A stretch of 64,000 nt of DNA from Crossaster papposus (taxonomy: Eukaryota; Echinodermata; Asteroidea; Velatida; Solasteridae), in NCBI GenBank assembly GCA_037893245.1, contig JBAIAA010000593.1:372001-436000 (forward strand), read 5' to 3'. Shown here one piece after another: positions 1 through 14,113 of this stretch (position 1 is its first letter; each line of letters starts with the position of its first letter). The notes under the pieces were generated by a model. It was given only the letters and a program-made list of their open reading frames with translations. It was not told where the DNA came from and ran no database searches. The position numbers and the translations under genes were made by a program.

Positions 1-396
1 TTTAAATGCCCCCGGGCGCCGCCATTTTGAGACTATAGGTTGCGCACATCCAAATAAAGTCCCATAGACAACAATGATAAATACCCCAACTTCAAAAAAT
101 TGGGGAAAATACTCACAACTCCCCAAGGTGACTAAACTATACACCAAAATTAAGCTTATTTCACCATCTTTCATTTTCTTTTCAATTTGTGTGGGGTCAT
201 CTGATCACTTTCTGGTGATATTTCCCTCCGAGGGAGAACACCCCTAAAACTAGTTTTAAAGTCCAATCTGCAGAGCGTCCATTTTGAAAAAATACCCTCT
301 TGCTCAAGAGCCAAGTAGTGCCAATTCCATGGCCAGATTCATCCCAAATGCTCAGAATTAGAAGCTCACACTCCTGGACCGAGGTGGTATACTGTA

Positions 397-1304
397 TTGT
401 TACAATCCTTCAATTGCACGGCTCTGCACCACATATGCAGAAAACTGATAAACTGTAACGAACCTCTTTTGGTAAATAGGGTTACAACTTGTGCAGCTGT
501 CAGTCGGGCCACATACAGTCCAGAAATGTTTCCCGGGAAACAGAAAACAGAAAAGACAAAATTGCAGGGCCGCTTTGCTGACGACATCAGCCATAGGGCA
601 CAGGCCGAGGCTTCTGCGTTGCTAAAAAAACATGGGGGGACCCACCCAAAATGACAAATATGGCTACAAAGGTAGCCAGTGCCATTTGTCAATGCTACAT
701 GGGAGACCATAACCTTTGTAAGAAATGGTCACCAATATGTGATGGTGGGAAATACAAGTTTCCATACCTGCCAGTCTATGCCAGAGGGAAACTACAATTG
801 TCAAAAAGGGATGCAGAAACTGTTGTCAAATTGCTGAGCAAAAGACTTGGACCAGAAGCTTTGGAAAAAACTAAATTCGGCACCAGTACACAAAAAGCAG
901 AATCAATGAACCATGCCTTCTCAGTAACCAATCCAAAGAGAACACTGACCTTTTCTAGAAATGGTTAAAGTAGGGATCGCAGCGCACTACACCTGGTGAA
1001 TAACGGGCAGGCCAATTCGATAGTGAAAAAGTGCAAAGCAGCTGGTTGCCCAATAACGGTTCAGTCTCCGGCTGACAAAGCCCTCACTAAAATGGAGAAA
1101 ATACAACAATTTCATACCCAACGTGCGAAAGGACAAGCTTACAAAAAAAGAAGGGCGCAGTGTAGATCACAGAGATTTCATTTGTATTATTCTGCACAAA
1201 ATCTGTACAGAAAGGGTCAATACGACCCAAAACTAAGTTACAGTTCCACAGTGACTGACTGGAAAAGTATTGAAAGTGAACATAATTACTGCAAAAGGTT
1301 TTAA
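397..1304 (+). pseudogene. Mutator-like transposase fragment, unit 1 (described in full)
   Basis: Three open stretches follow one another: 397-654, 651-968 and 996-1304. The first reads ADDISHRAQAEASALLKKHG and stops at 652-654. The sense continues in another frame from 651 with CYMGDHNLCKKW and FGTSTQKAESMNHAFSVTNP, reaches TFSRNG and meets a TAA at 966-968. The same frame then continues with VNNGQANSIVKKC and an Arg/Lys/Gln-rich tail. This order (helical DDI(S)HRAEAE segment, GDH-x-C cysteine motif, GTSTQK-x-E-x-x-N motif, FSRN, then a short NNG segment) is that of the Mutator-like transposase domain family widespread in invertebrates. That resemblance is from memory. One frameshift and one stop break the gene, and the catalytic N-terminal part is missing. 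Private differences: Asn for Lys in FKCT, Arg for Gly in NPKGTL, Tyr for Leu in QLDPK. Confidence 0.75.
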
Positions 1305-2113
1305 AAATACTGATAGAAAACCTCATCTTCGAACACTACACCATGGCCTCCATTTTGTTGATGTTTACTTAATTGTACTACTCGTAGTAAAACCCTCAAC
1401 CATTGGTTGTAAGTTTCACCCCAGATGTGCATGTTCACCTGTTTTTGCATTTGTTCAAATTCACAGCTCAGCCCAGACAACCTCAATAAACAAAAACCGT
1501 CAATCATTTTGTAAATAATGTTATACTTAGCTAAACTTCAATAATATGACTTAAAAGATTGTTTTTTCAATAAAAACCTGAAAATCAGTGTTAAATATAG
1601 ACACTATTTATCTATATTTGGTTTTATTTTCATTTTTACCTATGCTGAGAACAAAGGCGGCCATTTTTAAATGCCCCCGGGCGCCGCCATTTTTAAATGC
1701 CCCCGGGCGCTGCCATTTTTAAATGCCCCCGGGCGCCGCCATTTTGAGACTATAGGTTGCGCACATCCAAATAAAGTCCCATAGACAACAATGATAAATA
1801 CCCCAACTTCAAAAAATTGGGGAAAATACTCACAACTCCCCAAGGTGACTAAACTATACACCAAAATTAAGCTTATTTCACCATCTTTCATTTTCTTTTC
1901 AATTTGTGTGGGGTCATCTGATCACTTTTGGGTGATATTTCCCTCCGAGGGAGAACACCCCTAAAACTAGTTTTAAAGTCCAATCTGCAGAGCGTCCATT
2001 TTGAAAAAATACCCTCTTGCTCAAGAGCCAAGTAGTGCCAATTCCATGGCCAGATTCATCCCAAATGCTCAGAATTAGAAGCTCACACTCCTGGACCGAG
2101 GTGGTATACTGTA

Positions 2114-3021
2114 TTGTTACAATCCTTCAAATGCACGGCTCTGCACCACATATGCAGAAAACTGATAAACTGTAACGAACCTCTTTTGGTAAATAGGGTT
2201 ACAACTTGTGCAGCTGTCAGTCGGGCCACATACAGTCCAGAAATGTTTCCCGGGAAACAGAAAACAGAAAAGACAAAATTGCAGGGCCGCTTTGCTGACG
2301 ACATCAGCCATAGGGCACAGGCCGAGGCTTCTGCGTTGCTAAAAAAACATGGGGGGACCCACCCAAAATGACAAATATGGCTACAAAGGTAGCCAGTGCC
2401 ATTTGTCAATGCTACATGGGAGACCATAACCTTTGTAAGAAATGGTCACCAATATGTGATGGTGGGAAATACAAGTTTCCATACCTGCCAGTCTATGCCA
2501 GAGGGAAACTACAATTGTCAAAAAGGGATGCAGAAACTGTTGTCAAATTGCTGAGCAAAAGACTTGAACCAGAAGCTTTGGAAAAAACTAAATTCGGCAC
2601 CAGTACACAAAAAGCAGAATCAATGAACCATGCCTTCTCAGTAACCAATCCAAAGGGAACACTGACCTTTTCTAGAAATGGTTAAAGTAGGGATCGCAGC
2701 GCACTACACCTGGTGAATAACGGGCAGGCCAATTCGATAGTGAAAAAGTGCAAAGCAGCTGGTTGCCCAATAACGGTTCAGTCTCCGGCTGACAAAGCCC
2801 TCACTAAAATGGAGAAAATACAACAATTTCATACCCAACGTGCGAAAGGACAAGCTTACAAAAAAAGAAGGGCGCAGTGTAGATCACAGAGATTTCATTT
2901 GTATTATTCTGCACAAAATCTGTACAGAAAGGGTCAATTAGACCCAAAACTAAGTTACAGTTCCACAGTGACTGACTGGAAAAGTATTGAAAGTGAACAT
3001 AATTACTGCAAAAGGTTTTAA
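2114..3021 (+). pseudogene. Mutator-like transposase fragment, unit 2
   Basis: Same frameshift and TAA as unit 1, in the unit at 1748-3440. Private differences are Glu for Gly in KRLGPEA and two extra bases (TA) in the 3' non-coding part near 3240, giving the 1693-base length. Confidence 0.75.
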
Positions 3022-3806
3022 AAATACTGATAGAAAACCTCATCTTCGAACACTACACCATGGCCTCCATTTTGTTGATGTTTACTTAATTGTACTACTC
3101 GTAGTAAAACCCTCAACCATTGGTTGTAAGTTTCACCCCAGATGTGCATGTTCACCTGTTTTTGCATTTGTTCAAATTCACAGCTCAGCCCAGACAACCT
3201 CAATAAAAAAAAAACGTCAATCATTTTGTAAATAATGTTATATACTTAGCTAAACTTCAATAATATGACTTAAAAGATTGTTTTTTCAATAAAAACCTGA
3301 AAATCAGTGTTAAATATAGACACTATTTATCTATATTTGGTTTTATTTTCATTTTTACCTATGCTGAGAACAAAGGCGGCCATTTTTAAATGCCCCCGGG
3401 CGCCGCCATTTTTAAATGCCCCCGGGCGCCGCCATTTTGAGACTATAGGTTGCGCACATCCAAATAAAGTCCCATAGACAACAATGATAAATACCCCAAC
3501 TTCAAAAAATTGGGGAAAATACTCACAACTCCCCAAGGTGACTAAACTATACACCAAAATTAAGCTTATTTCACCATCTTTCATTTTCTTTTCAATTTGT
3601 GTGGGGTCATCTGATCACTTTTGGGTGATATTTCCCTCCGAGGGAGAACACCCCTAAAACTAGTTTTAAAGTCCAATCTGCAGAGCGTCCATTTTGAAAA
3701 AATACCCTCTTGCTCAAGAGCCAAGTAGTGCCAATTCCATGGCCAGATTCATCCCAAATGCTCAGAATTAGAAGCTCACACTCCTGGACCGAGGTGGTAT
3801 ACTGTA

Positions 3807-4714
3807 TTGTTACAATCCTTCAAATGCACGGCTCTGCACCACATATGCAGAAAACTGATAAACTGTAACGAACCTCTTTTGGTAAATAGGGTTACAACTT
3901 GTGCAGCTGTCAGTCGGGCCACATACAGTCCAGAAATGTTTCCCGGGAAACAGAAAACAGAAAAGACAAAATTGCAGGGCCGCTTTGCTGACGACATCAG
4001 CCATAGGGCACAGGCCGAGGCTTCTGCGTTGCTAAAAAAACATGGGGGGACCCACCCAAAATGACAAATATGGCTACAAAGGTAGCCAGTGCCATTTGTC
4101 AATGCTACATGGGAGACCATAACCTTTGTAAGAAATGGTCACCAATATGTGATGGTGGGAAATACAAGTTTCCATACCTGCCAGTCTATGCCAGAGGGAA
4201 ACTACAATTGTCAAAAAGGGATGCAGAAACTGTTGTCAAATTGCTGAGCAAAAGACTTGGACCAGAAGCTTTGGAAAAAACTAAATTCGGCACCAGTACA
4301 CAAAAAGCAGAATCAATGAACCATGCCTTCTCAGTAACCAATCCAAAGGGAACACTGACCTTTTCTAGAAATGGTTAAAGAAGGGATCGCAGCGCACTAC
4401 ACCTGGTGAATAACGGGCAGGCCAATTCGATAGTGAAAAAGTGCAAAGCAGCTGGTTGCCCAATAACGGTTCAGTCTCCGGCTGACAAAGCCCTCACTAA
4501 AATGGAGAAAATACAACAATTTCATACCCAACGTGCGAAAGGACAAGCTTACAAAAAAAGAAGGGCGCAGTGTAGATCACAGAGATTTCATTCGTATTAT
4601 TCTGCACAAAATCTGTACAGAAAGGGTCAATTAGACCCAAAACTAAGTTACAGTTCCACAGTGACTGACTGGAAAAGTATTGAAAGTGAACATAATTACT
4701 GCAAAAGGTTTTAA
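3807..4714 (+). pseudogene. Mutator-like transposase fragment, unit 3
   Basis: Same two breaks, in the unit at 3441-5131. It has Ser for Leu in RFHLYY, a change shared with unit 6 only, and AAGAAGGG instead of AAGTAGGG just after the internal stop. Confidence 0.75.
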
Positions 4715-5497
4715 AAATACTGATAGAAAACCTCATCTTCGAACACTACACCATGGCCTCCATTTTGTTGATGTTTACTTAATTGTACTACTCGTAGTAA
4801 AACCCTCAACCATTGGTTGTAAGTTTCACCCCAGATGTGCATGTTCACCTGTTTTTGCATTTGTTCAAATTCACAGCTCAGCCCAGACAACCTCAATAAA
4901 AAAAAAACGTCAATCATTTTGTAAATAATGTTATACTTAGCTAAACTTCAATAATATGACTTAAAAGATTGTTTTTTCAATAAAAACCTGAAAATCAGTG
5001 TTAAATATAGACACTATTTATCTATATTTGGTTTTATTTTCATTTTTACCTATGCTGAGAACAAAGGCGGCCATTTTTAAATGCCCCCGGGCGCCGCCAT
5101 TTTTAAATGCCCCCGGGCGCCGCCATTTTGAGACTATAGGTTGCGCACATCCAAATAAAGTCCCATAGACAACAATGATAAATACCCCAACTTCAAAAAA
5201 TTGGGGAAAATACTCACAACTCCCCAAGGTGACTAAACTATACACCAAAATTAAGCTTATTTCACCATCTTTCATTTTCTTTTCAATTTGTGTGGGGTCA
5301 TCTGATCACTTTTGGGTGATATTTCCCTCCGAGGGAGAACACCCCTAAAACTAGTTTTAAAGTCCAATCTGCAGAGCGTCCATTTTGAAAAAATACCCTC
5401 TTGCTCAAGAGCCAAGTAGTGCCAATTCCATGGCCAGATTCATCCCAAATGCTCAGAATTAGAAGCTCACACTCCTGGACCGAGGTGGTATACTGTA

Positions 5498-6405
5498 TTG
5501 TTACAATCCTTCAAATGCACGGCTCTGCACCACATAAGCAGAAAACTGATAAACTGTAACGAACCTCTTTTGGTAAATAGGGTTACAACTTGTGCAGCTG
5601 TCAGTCGGGCCACATACAGTCCAGAAATGTTTCCCGGGAAACAGAAAACAGAAAAGACAAAATTGCAGGGCCGCTTTGCTGACGACATCAGCCATAGGGC
5701 ACAGGCCGAGGCTTCTGCGTTGCTAAAAAAACATGGGGGGACCCACCCAAAATGACAAATATGGCTACAAAGGTAGCCAGTGCCATTTGTCAATGCTACA
5801 TGGGAGACCATAACCTTTGTAAGAAATGGTCACCAATATGTGATGGTGGGAAATACAAGTTTCCATACCTGCCAGTCTATGCCAGAGGGAAACTACAATT
5901 GTCAAAAAGGGATGCAGAAACTGTTGTCAAATTGCTGAGCAAAAGACTTGGACCAGAAGCTTTGGAAAAAACTAAATTCGGCACCAGTACACAAAAAGCA
6001 GAATCAATGAACCATGCCTTCTCAGTAACCAATCCAAAGGGAACACTGACCTTTTCTAGAAATGGTTAAAGTAGGGATCGCAGCGCACTACACCTGGTGA
6101 ATAACGGGCAGGCCAATTCGATAGTGAAAAAGTGCAAAGCAGCTGGTTGCCCAATAACGGTTCAGTCTCCGGCTGACAAAGCCCTCACTAAAATGGAGAA
6201 AATACAACAATTTCATACCCAACGTGCGAAAGGACAAGCTTACAAAAAAAGAAGGGCGCAGTGTAGATCACAGAGATTTCATTTGTATTATTCTGCACAA
6301 AATCTGTACAGAAAGGGTCAATTAGACCCAAAACTAAGTTACAGTTCCACAGTGACTGACTGGAAAAGTATTGAAAGTGAACATAATTACTGCAAAAGGT
6401 TTTAA
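5498..6405 (+). pseudogene. Mutator-like transposase fragment, unit 4
   Basis: Same two breaks, in the unit at 5132-6876. Private change of Cys to Ser in HHICRK. The unit ends in four 26-bp subrepeats, the last two with one extra T; unit 5 has the identical arrangement. Confidence 0.75.
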
Positions 6406-7242
6406 AAATACTGATAGAAAACCTCATCTTCGAACACTACACCATGGCCTCCATTTTGTTGATGTTTACTTAATTGTACTACTCGTAGTAAAACCCTCAA
6501 CCATTGGTTGTAAGTTTCACCCCAGATGTGCATGTTCACCTGTTTTTGCATTTGTTCAAATTCACAGCTCAGCCCAGACAACCTCAATAAAAAAAAAACG
6601 TCAATCATTTTGTAAATAATGTTATACTTAGCTAAACTTCAATAATATGACTTAAAAGATTGTTTTTTCAATAAAAACCTGAAAATCAGTGTTAAATATA
6701 GACACTATTTATCTATATTTGGTTTTATTTTCATTTTTACCTATGCTGAGAACAAAGGCGGCCATTTTTAAATGCCCCCGGGCGCCGCCATTTTTAAATG
6801 CCCCCGGGCGCCGCCATTTTTTAAATGCCCCCGGGCGCTGCCATTTTTTAAATGCCCCCGGGCGCCGCCATTTTGAGACTATAGGTTGCGCACATCCAAA
6901 TAAAGTCCCATAGACAACAATGATAAATACCCCAACTTCAAAAAATTGGGGAAAATACTCACAACTCCCCAAGGTGACTAAACTATACACCAAAATTAAG
7001 CTTATTTCACCATCTTTCATTTTCTTTTCAATTTGTGTGGGGTCATCTGATCACTTTTGGGTGATATTTCCCTCCGAGGGAGAACACCCCTAAAACTAGT
7101 TTTAAAGTCCAATCTGCAGAGCGTCCATTTTGAAAAAATACCCTCTTGCTCAAGAGCCAAGTAGTGCCAATTCCATGGCCAGATTCATCCCAAATGCTCA
7201 GAATTAGAAGCTCACACTCCTGGACCGAGGTGGTATACTGTA

Positions 7243-8150
7243 TTGTTACAATCCTTCAAATGCACGGCTCTGCACCACATATGCAGAAAACTGATAAACT
7301 GTAACGAACCTCTTTTGGTAAATAGGGTTACAACTTGTGCAGCTGTCAGTCGGGCCACATACAGTCCAGAAATGTTTCCCGGGAAACAGAAAACAGAAAA
7401 GACAAAATTGCAGGGCCGCTTTGCTGACGACATCAGCCATAGGGCACAGGCCGAGGCTTCTGCGTTGCTAAAAAAACATGGGGGGACCCACCCAAAATGA
7501 CAAATATGGCTACAAAGGTAGCCAGTGCCATTTGTCAATGCTACATGGGAGACCATAACCTTTGTAAGAAATGGTCACCAATATGTGATGGTGGGAAATA
7601 CAAGTTTCCATACCTGCCAGTCTATGCCAGAGGGAAACTACAATTGTCAAAAAGGGATGCAGAAACTGTTGTCAAATTGCTGAGCAAAAGACTTGGACCA
7701 GAAGCTTTGGAAAAAACTAAATTCGGCACCAGTACACAAAAAGCAGAATCAATGAACCATGCCTTCTCAGTAACCAATCCAAAGGGAACACTGACCTTTT
7801 CTAGAAATGGTTAAAGTAGGGATCGCAGCGCACTACACCTGGTGAATAACGGGCAGGCCAATTCGATAGTGAAAAAGTGCAAAGCAGCTGGTTGCCCAAT
7901 AACGGTTCAGTCTCCGGCTGACAAAGCCCTCACTAAAATGGAGAAAATACAACAATTTCATACCCAACGTGCGAAAGGACAAGCTTACAAAAAAAGAAGG
8001 GCGCAGTGTAGATCACAGAGATTTCATTTGTATTATTCTGCACAAAATCTGTACAGAAAGGGTCAATTAGACCCAAAACTAAGTTACAGTTCCACAGTGA
8101 CTGACTGGAAAAGTATTGAAAGTGAACATAATTACTGCAAAAGGTTTTAA
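7243..8150 (+). pseudogene. Mutator-like transposase fragment, unit 5
   Basis: Same two breaks, in the unit at 6877-8621. Its reading frames match the array consensus. It shares the four-subrepeat ending of unit 4. Confidence 0.75.
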
Positions 8151-8987
8151 AAATACTGATAGAAAACCTCATCTTCGAACACTACACCATGGCCTCCATT
8201 TTGTTGATGTTTACTTAATTGTACTACTCGTAGTAAAACCCTCAACCATTGGTTGTAAGTTTCACCCCAGATGTGCATGTTCACCTGTTTTTGCATTTGT
8301 TCAAATTCACAGCTCAGCCCAGACAACCTCAATAAAAAAAAAACGTCAATCATTTTGTAAATAATGTTATACTTAGCTAAACTTCAATAATATGACTTAA
8401 AAGATTGTTTTTTCAATAAAAACCTGAAAATCAGTGTTAAATATAGACACTATTTATCTATATTTGGTTTTATTTTCATTTTTACCTATGCTGAGAACAA
8501 AGGCGGCCATTTTTAAATGCCCCCGGGCGCCGCCATTTTTAAATGCCCCCGGGCGCCGCCATTTTTTAAATGCCCCCGGGCGCTGCCATTTTTTAAATGC
8601 CCCCGGGCGCCGCCATTTTGAGACTATAGGTTGCGCACATCCAAATAAAGTCCCATAGACAACAATGATAAATACCCCAACTTCAAAAAATTGGGGAAAA
8701 TACTCACAACTCCCCAAGGTGACTAAACTATACACCAAAATTAAGCTTATTTCACCATCTTTCATTTTCTTTTCAATTTGTGTGGGGTCATCTGATCACT
8801 TTTGGGTGATATTTCCCTCCGAGGGAGAACACCCCTAAAACTAGTTTTAAAGTCCAATCTGCAGAGCGTCCATTTTGAAAAAATACCCTCTTGCTCAAGA
8901 GCCAAGTAGTGCCAATTCCATGGCCAGATTCATCCCAAATGCTCAGAATTAGAAGCTCACACTCCTGGACCGAGGTGGTATACTGTA

Positions 8988-9895
8988 TTGTTACAATCCT
9001 TCAAATGCACGGCTCTGCACCACATATGCAGAAAACTGATAAACTGTAACGAACCTCTTTTGGTAAATAGGGTTACAACTTGTGCAGCTGTCAGTCGGGC
9101 CACATACAGTCCAGAAATGTTTCCCGGGAAACAGAAAACAGAAAAGACAAAATTGCAGGGCCGCTTTGCTGACGACATCAGCCATAGGGCACAGGCCGAG
9201 GCTTCTGCGTTGCTAAAAAAACATGGGGGGACCCACCCAAAATGACAAATATGGCTACAAAGGTAGCCAGTGCCATTTGTCAATGCTACATGGGAGACCA
9301 TAACCTTTGTAAGAAATGGTCACCAATATGTGATGGTGGGAAATACAAGTTTCCATACCTGCCAGTCTATGCCAGAGGGAAACTACAATTGTCAAAAAGG
9401 GATGCAGAAACTGTTGTCAAATTGCTGAGCAAAAGACTTGGACCAGAAGCTTTGGAAAAAACTAAATTCGGCACCAGTACACAAAAAGCAGAATCAATGA
9501 ACCATGCCTTCTCAGTAACCAATCCAAAGGGAACACTGACCTTTTCTAGAAATGGTTAAAGTAGGGATCGCAGCGCACTACACCTGGTGAATAACGGGCA
9601 GGCCAATTCGATAGTGAAAAAGTGCAAAGCAGCTGGTTGCCCAATAACGGTTCAGTCTCCGGCTGACAAAGCCCTCACTAAAATGGAGAAAATACAACAA
9701 TTTCATACCCAACGTGCGAAAGGACAAGCTTACAAAAAAAGAAGGGCGCAGTGTAGATCACAGAGATTTCATTCGTATTATTCTGCACAAAATCTGTACA
9801 GAAAGGGTCAATTAGACCCAAAACTAAGTTACAGTTCCACAGTGACTGACTGGAAAAGTATTGAAAGTGAACATAATTACTGCAAAAGGTTTTAA
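8988..9895 (+). pseudogene. Mutator-like transposase fragment, unit 6
   Basis: Same two breaks, in the unit at 8622-10338. It carries the Leu-to-Ser change in RFHLYY also seen in unit 3, which suggests exchange between non-adjacent units. Confidence 0.75.
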
Positions 9896-10704
9896 AAATA
9901 CTGATAGAAAACCTCATCTTCGAACACTACACCATGGCCTCCATTTTGTTGATGTTTACTTAATTGTACTACTCGTAGTAAAACCCTCAACCATTGGTTG
10001 TAAGTTTCACCCCAGATGTGCATGTTCACCTGTTTTTGCATTTGTTCAAATTCACAGCTCAGCCCAGACAACCTCAATAAAAAAAAAACGTCAATCATTT
10101 TGTAAATAATGTTATACTTAGCTAAACTTCAATAATATGACTTAAAAGATTGTTTTTTCAATAAAAACCTGAAAATCAGTGTTAAATATAGACACTATTT
10201 ATCTATATTTGGTTTTATTTTCATTTTTACCTATGCTGAGAACAAAGGCGGCCATTTTTAAATGCCCCCGGGCGCCGCCATTTTTAAATGCCCCCGGGCG
10301 CTGCCATTTTTAAATGCCCCCGGGCGCCGCCATTTTGAGACTATAGGTTGCGCACATCCAAATAAAGTCCCATAGACAACAATGATAAATACCCCAACTT
10401 CAAAAAATTGGGGGAAATACTCACAACTCCCCAAGGTGACTAAACTATACACCAAAATTAAGCTTATTTCACCATCTTTCATTTTCTTTTCAATTTGTGT
10501 GGGGTCATCTGATCACTTTTGGGTGATATTTCCCTCCGAGGGAGAACACCCCTAAAACTAGTTTTAAAGTCCAATCTGCAGAGCGTCCATTTTGAAAAAA
10601 TACCCTCTTGCTCAAGAGCCAAGTAGTGCCAATTCCATGGCCAGATTCATCCCAAATGCTCAGAATTAGAAGCTCACACTCCTGGACCGAGGTGGTATAC
10701 TGTA

Positions 10705-11612
10705 TTGTTACAATCCTTCAAATGCACGGCTCTGCACCACATATGCAGAAAACTGATAAACTGTAACGAACCTCTTTTGGTAAATAGGGTTACAACTTGT
10801 GCAGCTGTCAGTCGGGCCACATACAGTCCAGAAATGTTTCCCGGGAAACAGAAAACAGAAAAGACAAAATTGCAGGGCCGCTTTGCTGACGACATCAGCC
10901 ATAGGGCACAGGCCGAGGCTTCTGCGTTGCTAAAAAAACATGGGGGGACCCACCCAAAATGACAAATATGGCTACAAAGGTAGCCAGTGCCATTTGTCAA
11001 TGCTACATGGGAGACCATAACCTTTGTAAGAAATGGTCTCCAATATGTGATGGTGGGAAATACAAGTTTCCATACCTGCCAGTCTATGCCAGAGGGAAAC
11101 TACCATTTTCAAAAAGGGATGCAGAAACTGTTGTCAAATTGCTGAGCAAAAGACTTGGACCAGAAGCTTTGGAAAAAACTAAATTCGGCACCAGTACACA
11201 AAAAGCAGAATCAATGAACCATGCCTTCTCAGTAACCAATCCAAAGGGAACACTGACCTTTTCTAGAAATGGTTAAAGTAGGGATCGCAGCGCACTACAC
11301 CTGGTGAATAACGGGCAGGCCAATTCGATAGTGAAAAAGTGCAAAGCAGCTGGTTGCCCAATAACGGTTCAGTCTCCGGCTGACAAAGCCCTCACTAAAA
11401 TGGAGAAAATACAACAATTTCATACCCAACGTGCGAAAGGACAAGCTTACAAAAAAAGAAGGGCGCAGTGTAGATCACAGAGATTTCATTTGTATTATTC
11501 TGCACAAAATCTGTACAGAAAGGGTCAATTAGACCCAAAACTAAGTTACAGTTCCACAGTGACTGACTGGAAAAGTATTGAAAGTGAACATAATTACTGC
11601 AAAAGGTTTTAA
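10705..11612 (+). pseudogene. Mutator-like transposase fragment, unit 7
   Basis: Same two breaks, in the unit at 10339-12056. GKLPFSK replaces GKLQLSK, and GGTCTCC replaces GGTCACC near 11036 (also in units 11 and 12). One extra T near 11680 makes this the only 1718-base unit. Confidence 0.75.
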
Positions 11613-12422
11613 AAATACTGATAGAAAACCTCATCTTCGAACACTACACCATGGCCTCCATTTTGTTGATGTTTACTTTAATTGTACTACTCGTAGTAAA
11701 ACCCTCAACCATTGGTTGTAAGTTTCACCCCAGATGTGCATGTTCACCTGTTTTTGCATTTGTTCAAATTCACAGCTCAGCCCAGACAACCTCAATAAAA
11801 AAAAAACGTCAATCATTTTGTAAATAATGTTATACTTAGCTAAACTTCAATAATATGACTTAAAAGATTGTTTTTTCAATAAAAACCTGAAAATCAGTGT
11901 TAAATATAGACACTATTTATCTATATTTGGTTTTATTTTCATTTTTACCTATGCTGAGAACAAAGGCGACCATTTTTAAATGCCCCCGGGCGCCGCCATT
12001 TTTAAATGCCCCCGGGCGCTGCCATTTTTAAATGCCCCCGGGCGCCGCCATTTTGAGACTATAGGTTGCGCACATCCAAATAAAGTCCCATAGACAACAA
12101 TGATAAATACCCCAACTTCAAAAAATTGGGGGAAATACTCACAACTCCCCAAGGTGACTAAACTATACACCAAAATTAAGCTTATTTCACCATCTTTCAT
12201 TTTCTTTTCAATTTGTGTGGGGTCATCTGATCACTTTTGGGTGATATTTCCCTCCGAGGGAGAACACCCCTAAAACTAGTTTTAAAGTCCAATCTGCAGA
12301 GCGTCCATTTTGAAAAAATACCCTCTTGCTCAAGAGCCAAGTAGTGCCAATTCCATGGCCAGATTCATCCCAAATGCTCAGAATTAGAAGCTCACACTCC
12401 TGGACCGAGGTGGTATACTGTA

Positions 12423-13330
12423 TTGTTACAATCCTTCAAATGCACGGCTCTGCACCACATATGCAGAAAATTGATAAACTGTAACGAACCTCTTTTGGTA
12501 AATAGGGTTACAACTTGTGCAGCTGTCAGTCGGGCCACATACAGTCCAGAAATGTTTCCCGGGAAACAGAAAACAGAAAAGACAAAATTGCAGGGCCGCT
12601 TTGCTGACGACATCAGCCATAGGGCACAGGCCGAGGCTTCTGCGTTGCTAAAAAAACATGGGGGGACCCACCCAAAATGACAAATATGGCTACAAAGGTA
12701 GCCAGTGCCATTTGTCAATGCTACATGGGAGACCATAACCTTTGTAAGAAATGGTCACCAATATGTGATGGTGGGAAATACAAGTTTCCATACCTGCCAG
12801 TCTATGCCAGAGGGAAACTACAATTGTCAAAAAGGGATGCAGAAACTGTTGTCAAATTGCTGAGCAAAAGACTTGGACCAGAAGCTTTGGAAAAAACTAA
12901 ATTCGGCACCAGTACACAAAAAGCAGAATCAATGAACCATGCCTTCTCAGTAACCAATCCAAAGGGAACACTGACCTTTTCTAGAAATGGTTAAAGTAGG
13001 GATCGCAGCGCACTACACCTGGTGAATAACGGGCAGGCCAATTCGATAGTGAAAAAGTGCAAAGCAGCTGGTTGCCCAATAACGGTTCAGTCTCCGGCTG
13101 ACAAAGCCCTCACTAAAATGGAGAAAATACAACAATTTCATACCCAACGTGCGAAAGGACAAGCTTACAAAAAAAGAAGGGCGCAGTGTAGATCACAGAG
13201 ATTTCATTTGTATTATTCTGCACAAAATCTGTACAGAAAGGGTCAATTAGACCCAAAACTAAGTTACAGTTCCACAGTGACTGACTGGAAAAGTATTGAA
13301 AGTGAACATAATTACTGCAAAAGGTTTTAA
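12423..13330 (+). pseudogene. Mutator-like transposase fragment, unit 8
   Basis: Same two breaks, in the unit at 12057-13747. A silent C-to-T (AAAATTGATAAAC near 12467) is shared only with the adjacent unit 9, as expected from local unequal exchange. Confidence 0.75.
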
Positions 13331-14113
13331 AAATACTGATAGAAAACCTCATCTTCGAACACTACACCATGGCCTCCATTTTGTTGATGTTTACTTAATT
13401 GTACTACTCGTAGTAAAACCCTCAACCATTGGTTGTAAGTTTCACCCCAGATGTGCATGTTCACCTGTTTTTGCATTTGTTCAAATTCACAGCTCAGCCC
13501 AGACAACCTCAATAAAAAAAAAACGTCAATCATTTTGTAAATAATGTTATACTTAGCTAAACTTCAATAATATGACTTAAAAGATTGTTTTTTCAATAAA
13601 AACCTGAAAATCAGTGTTAAATATAGACACTATTTATCTATATTTGGTTTTATTTTCATTTTTACCTATGCTGAGAACAAAGGCGGCCATTTTTAAATGC
13701 CCCCGGGCGCCGCCATTTTTAAATGCCCCCGGGCGCCGCCATTTTGAGACTATAGGTTGCGCACATCCAAATAAAGTCCCATAGACAACAATGATAAATA
13801 CCCCAACTTCAAAAAATTGGGGAAAATACTCACAACTCCCCAAGGTGACTAAACTATACACCAAAATTAAGCTTATTTCACCATCTTTCATTTTCTTTTC
13901 AATTTGTGTGGGGTCATCTGATCACTTTTGGGTGATATTTCCCTCCGAGGGAGAACACCCCTAAAACTAGTTTTAAAGTCCAAACTGCAGAGCGTCCATT
14001 TTGAAAAAATACCCTCTTGCTCAAGAGCCAAGTAGTGCCAATTCCATGGCCAGATTCATCCCAAATGCTCAGAATTAGAAGCTCACACTCCTGGACCGAG
14101 GTGGTATACTGTA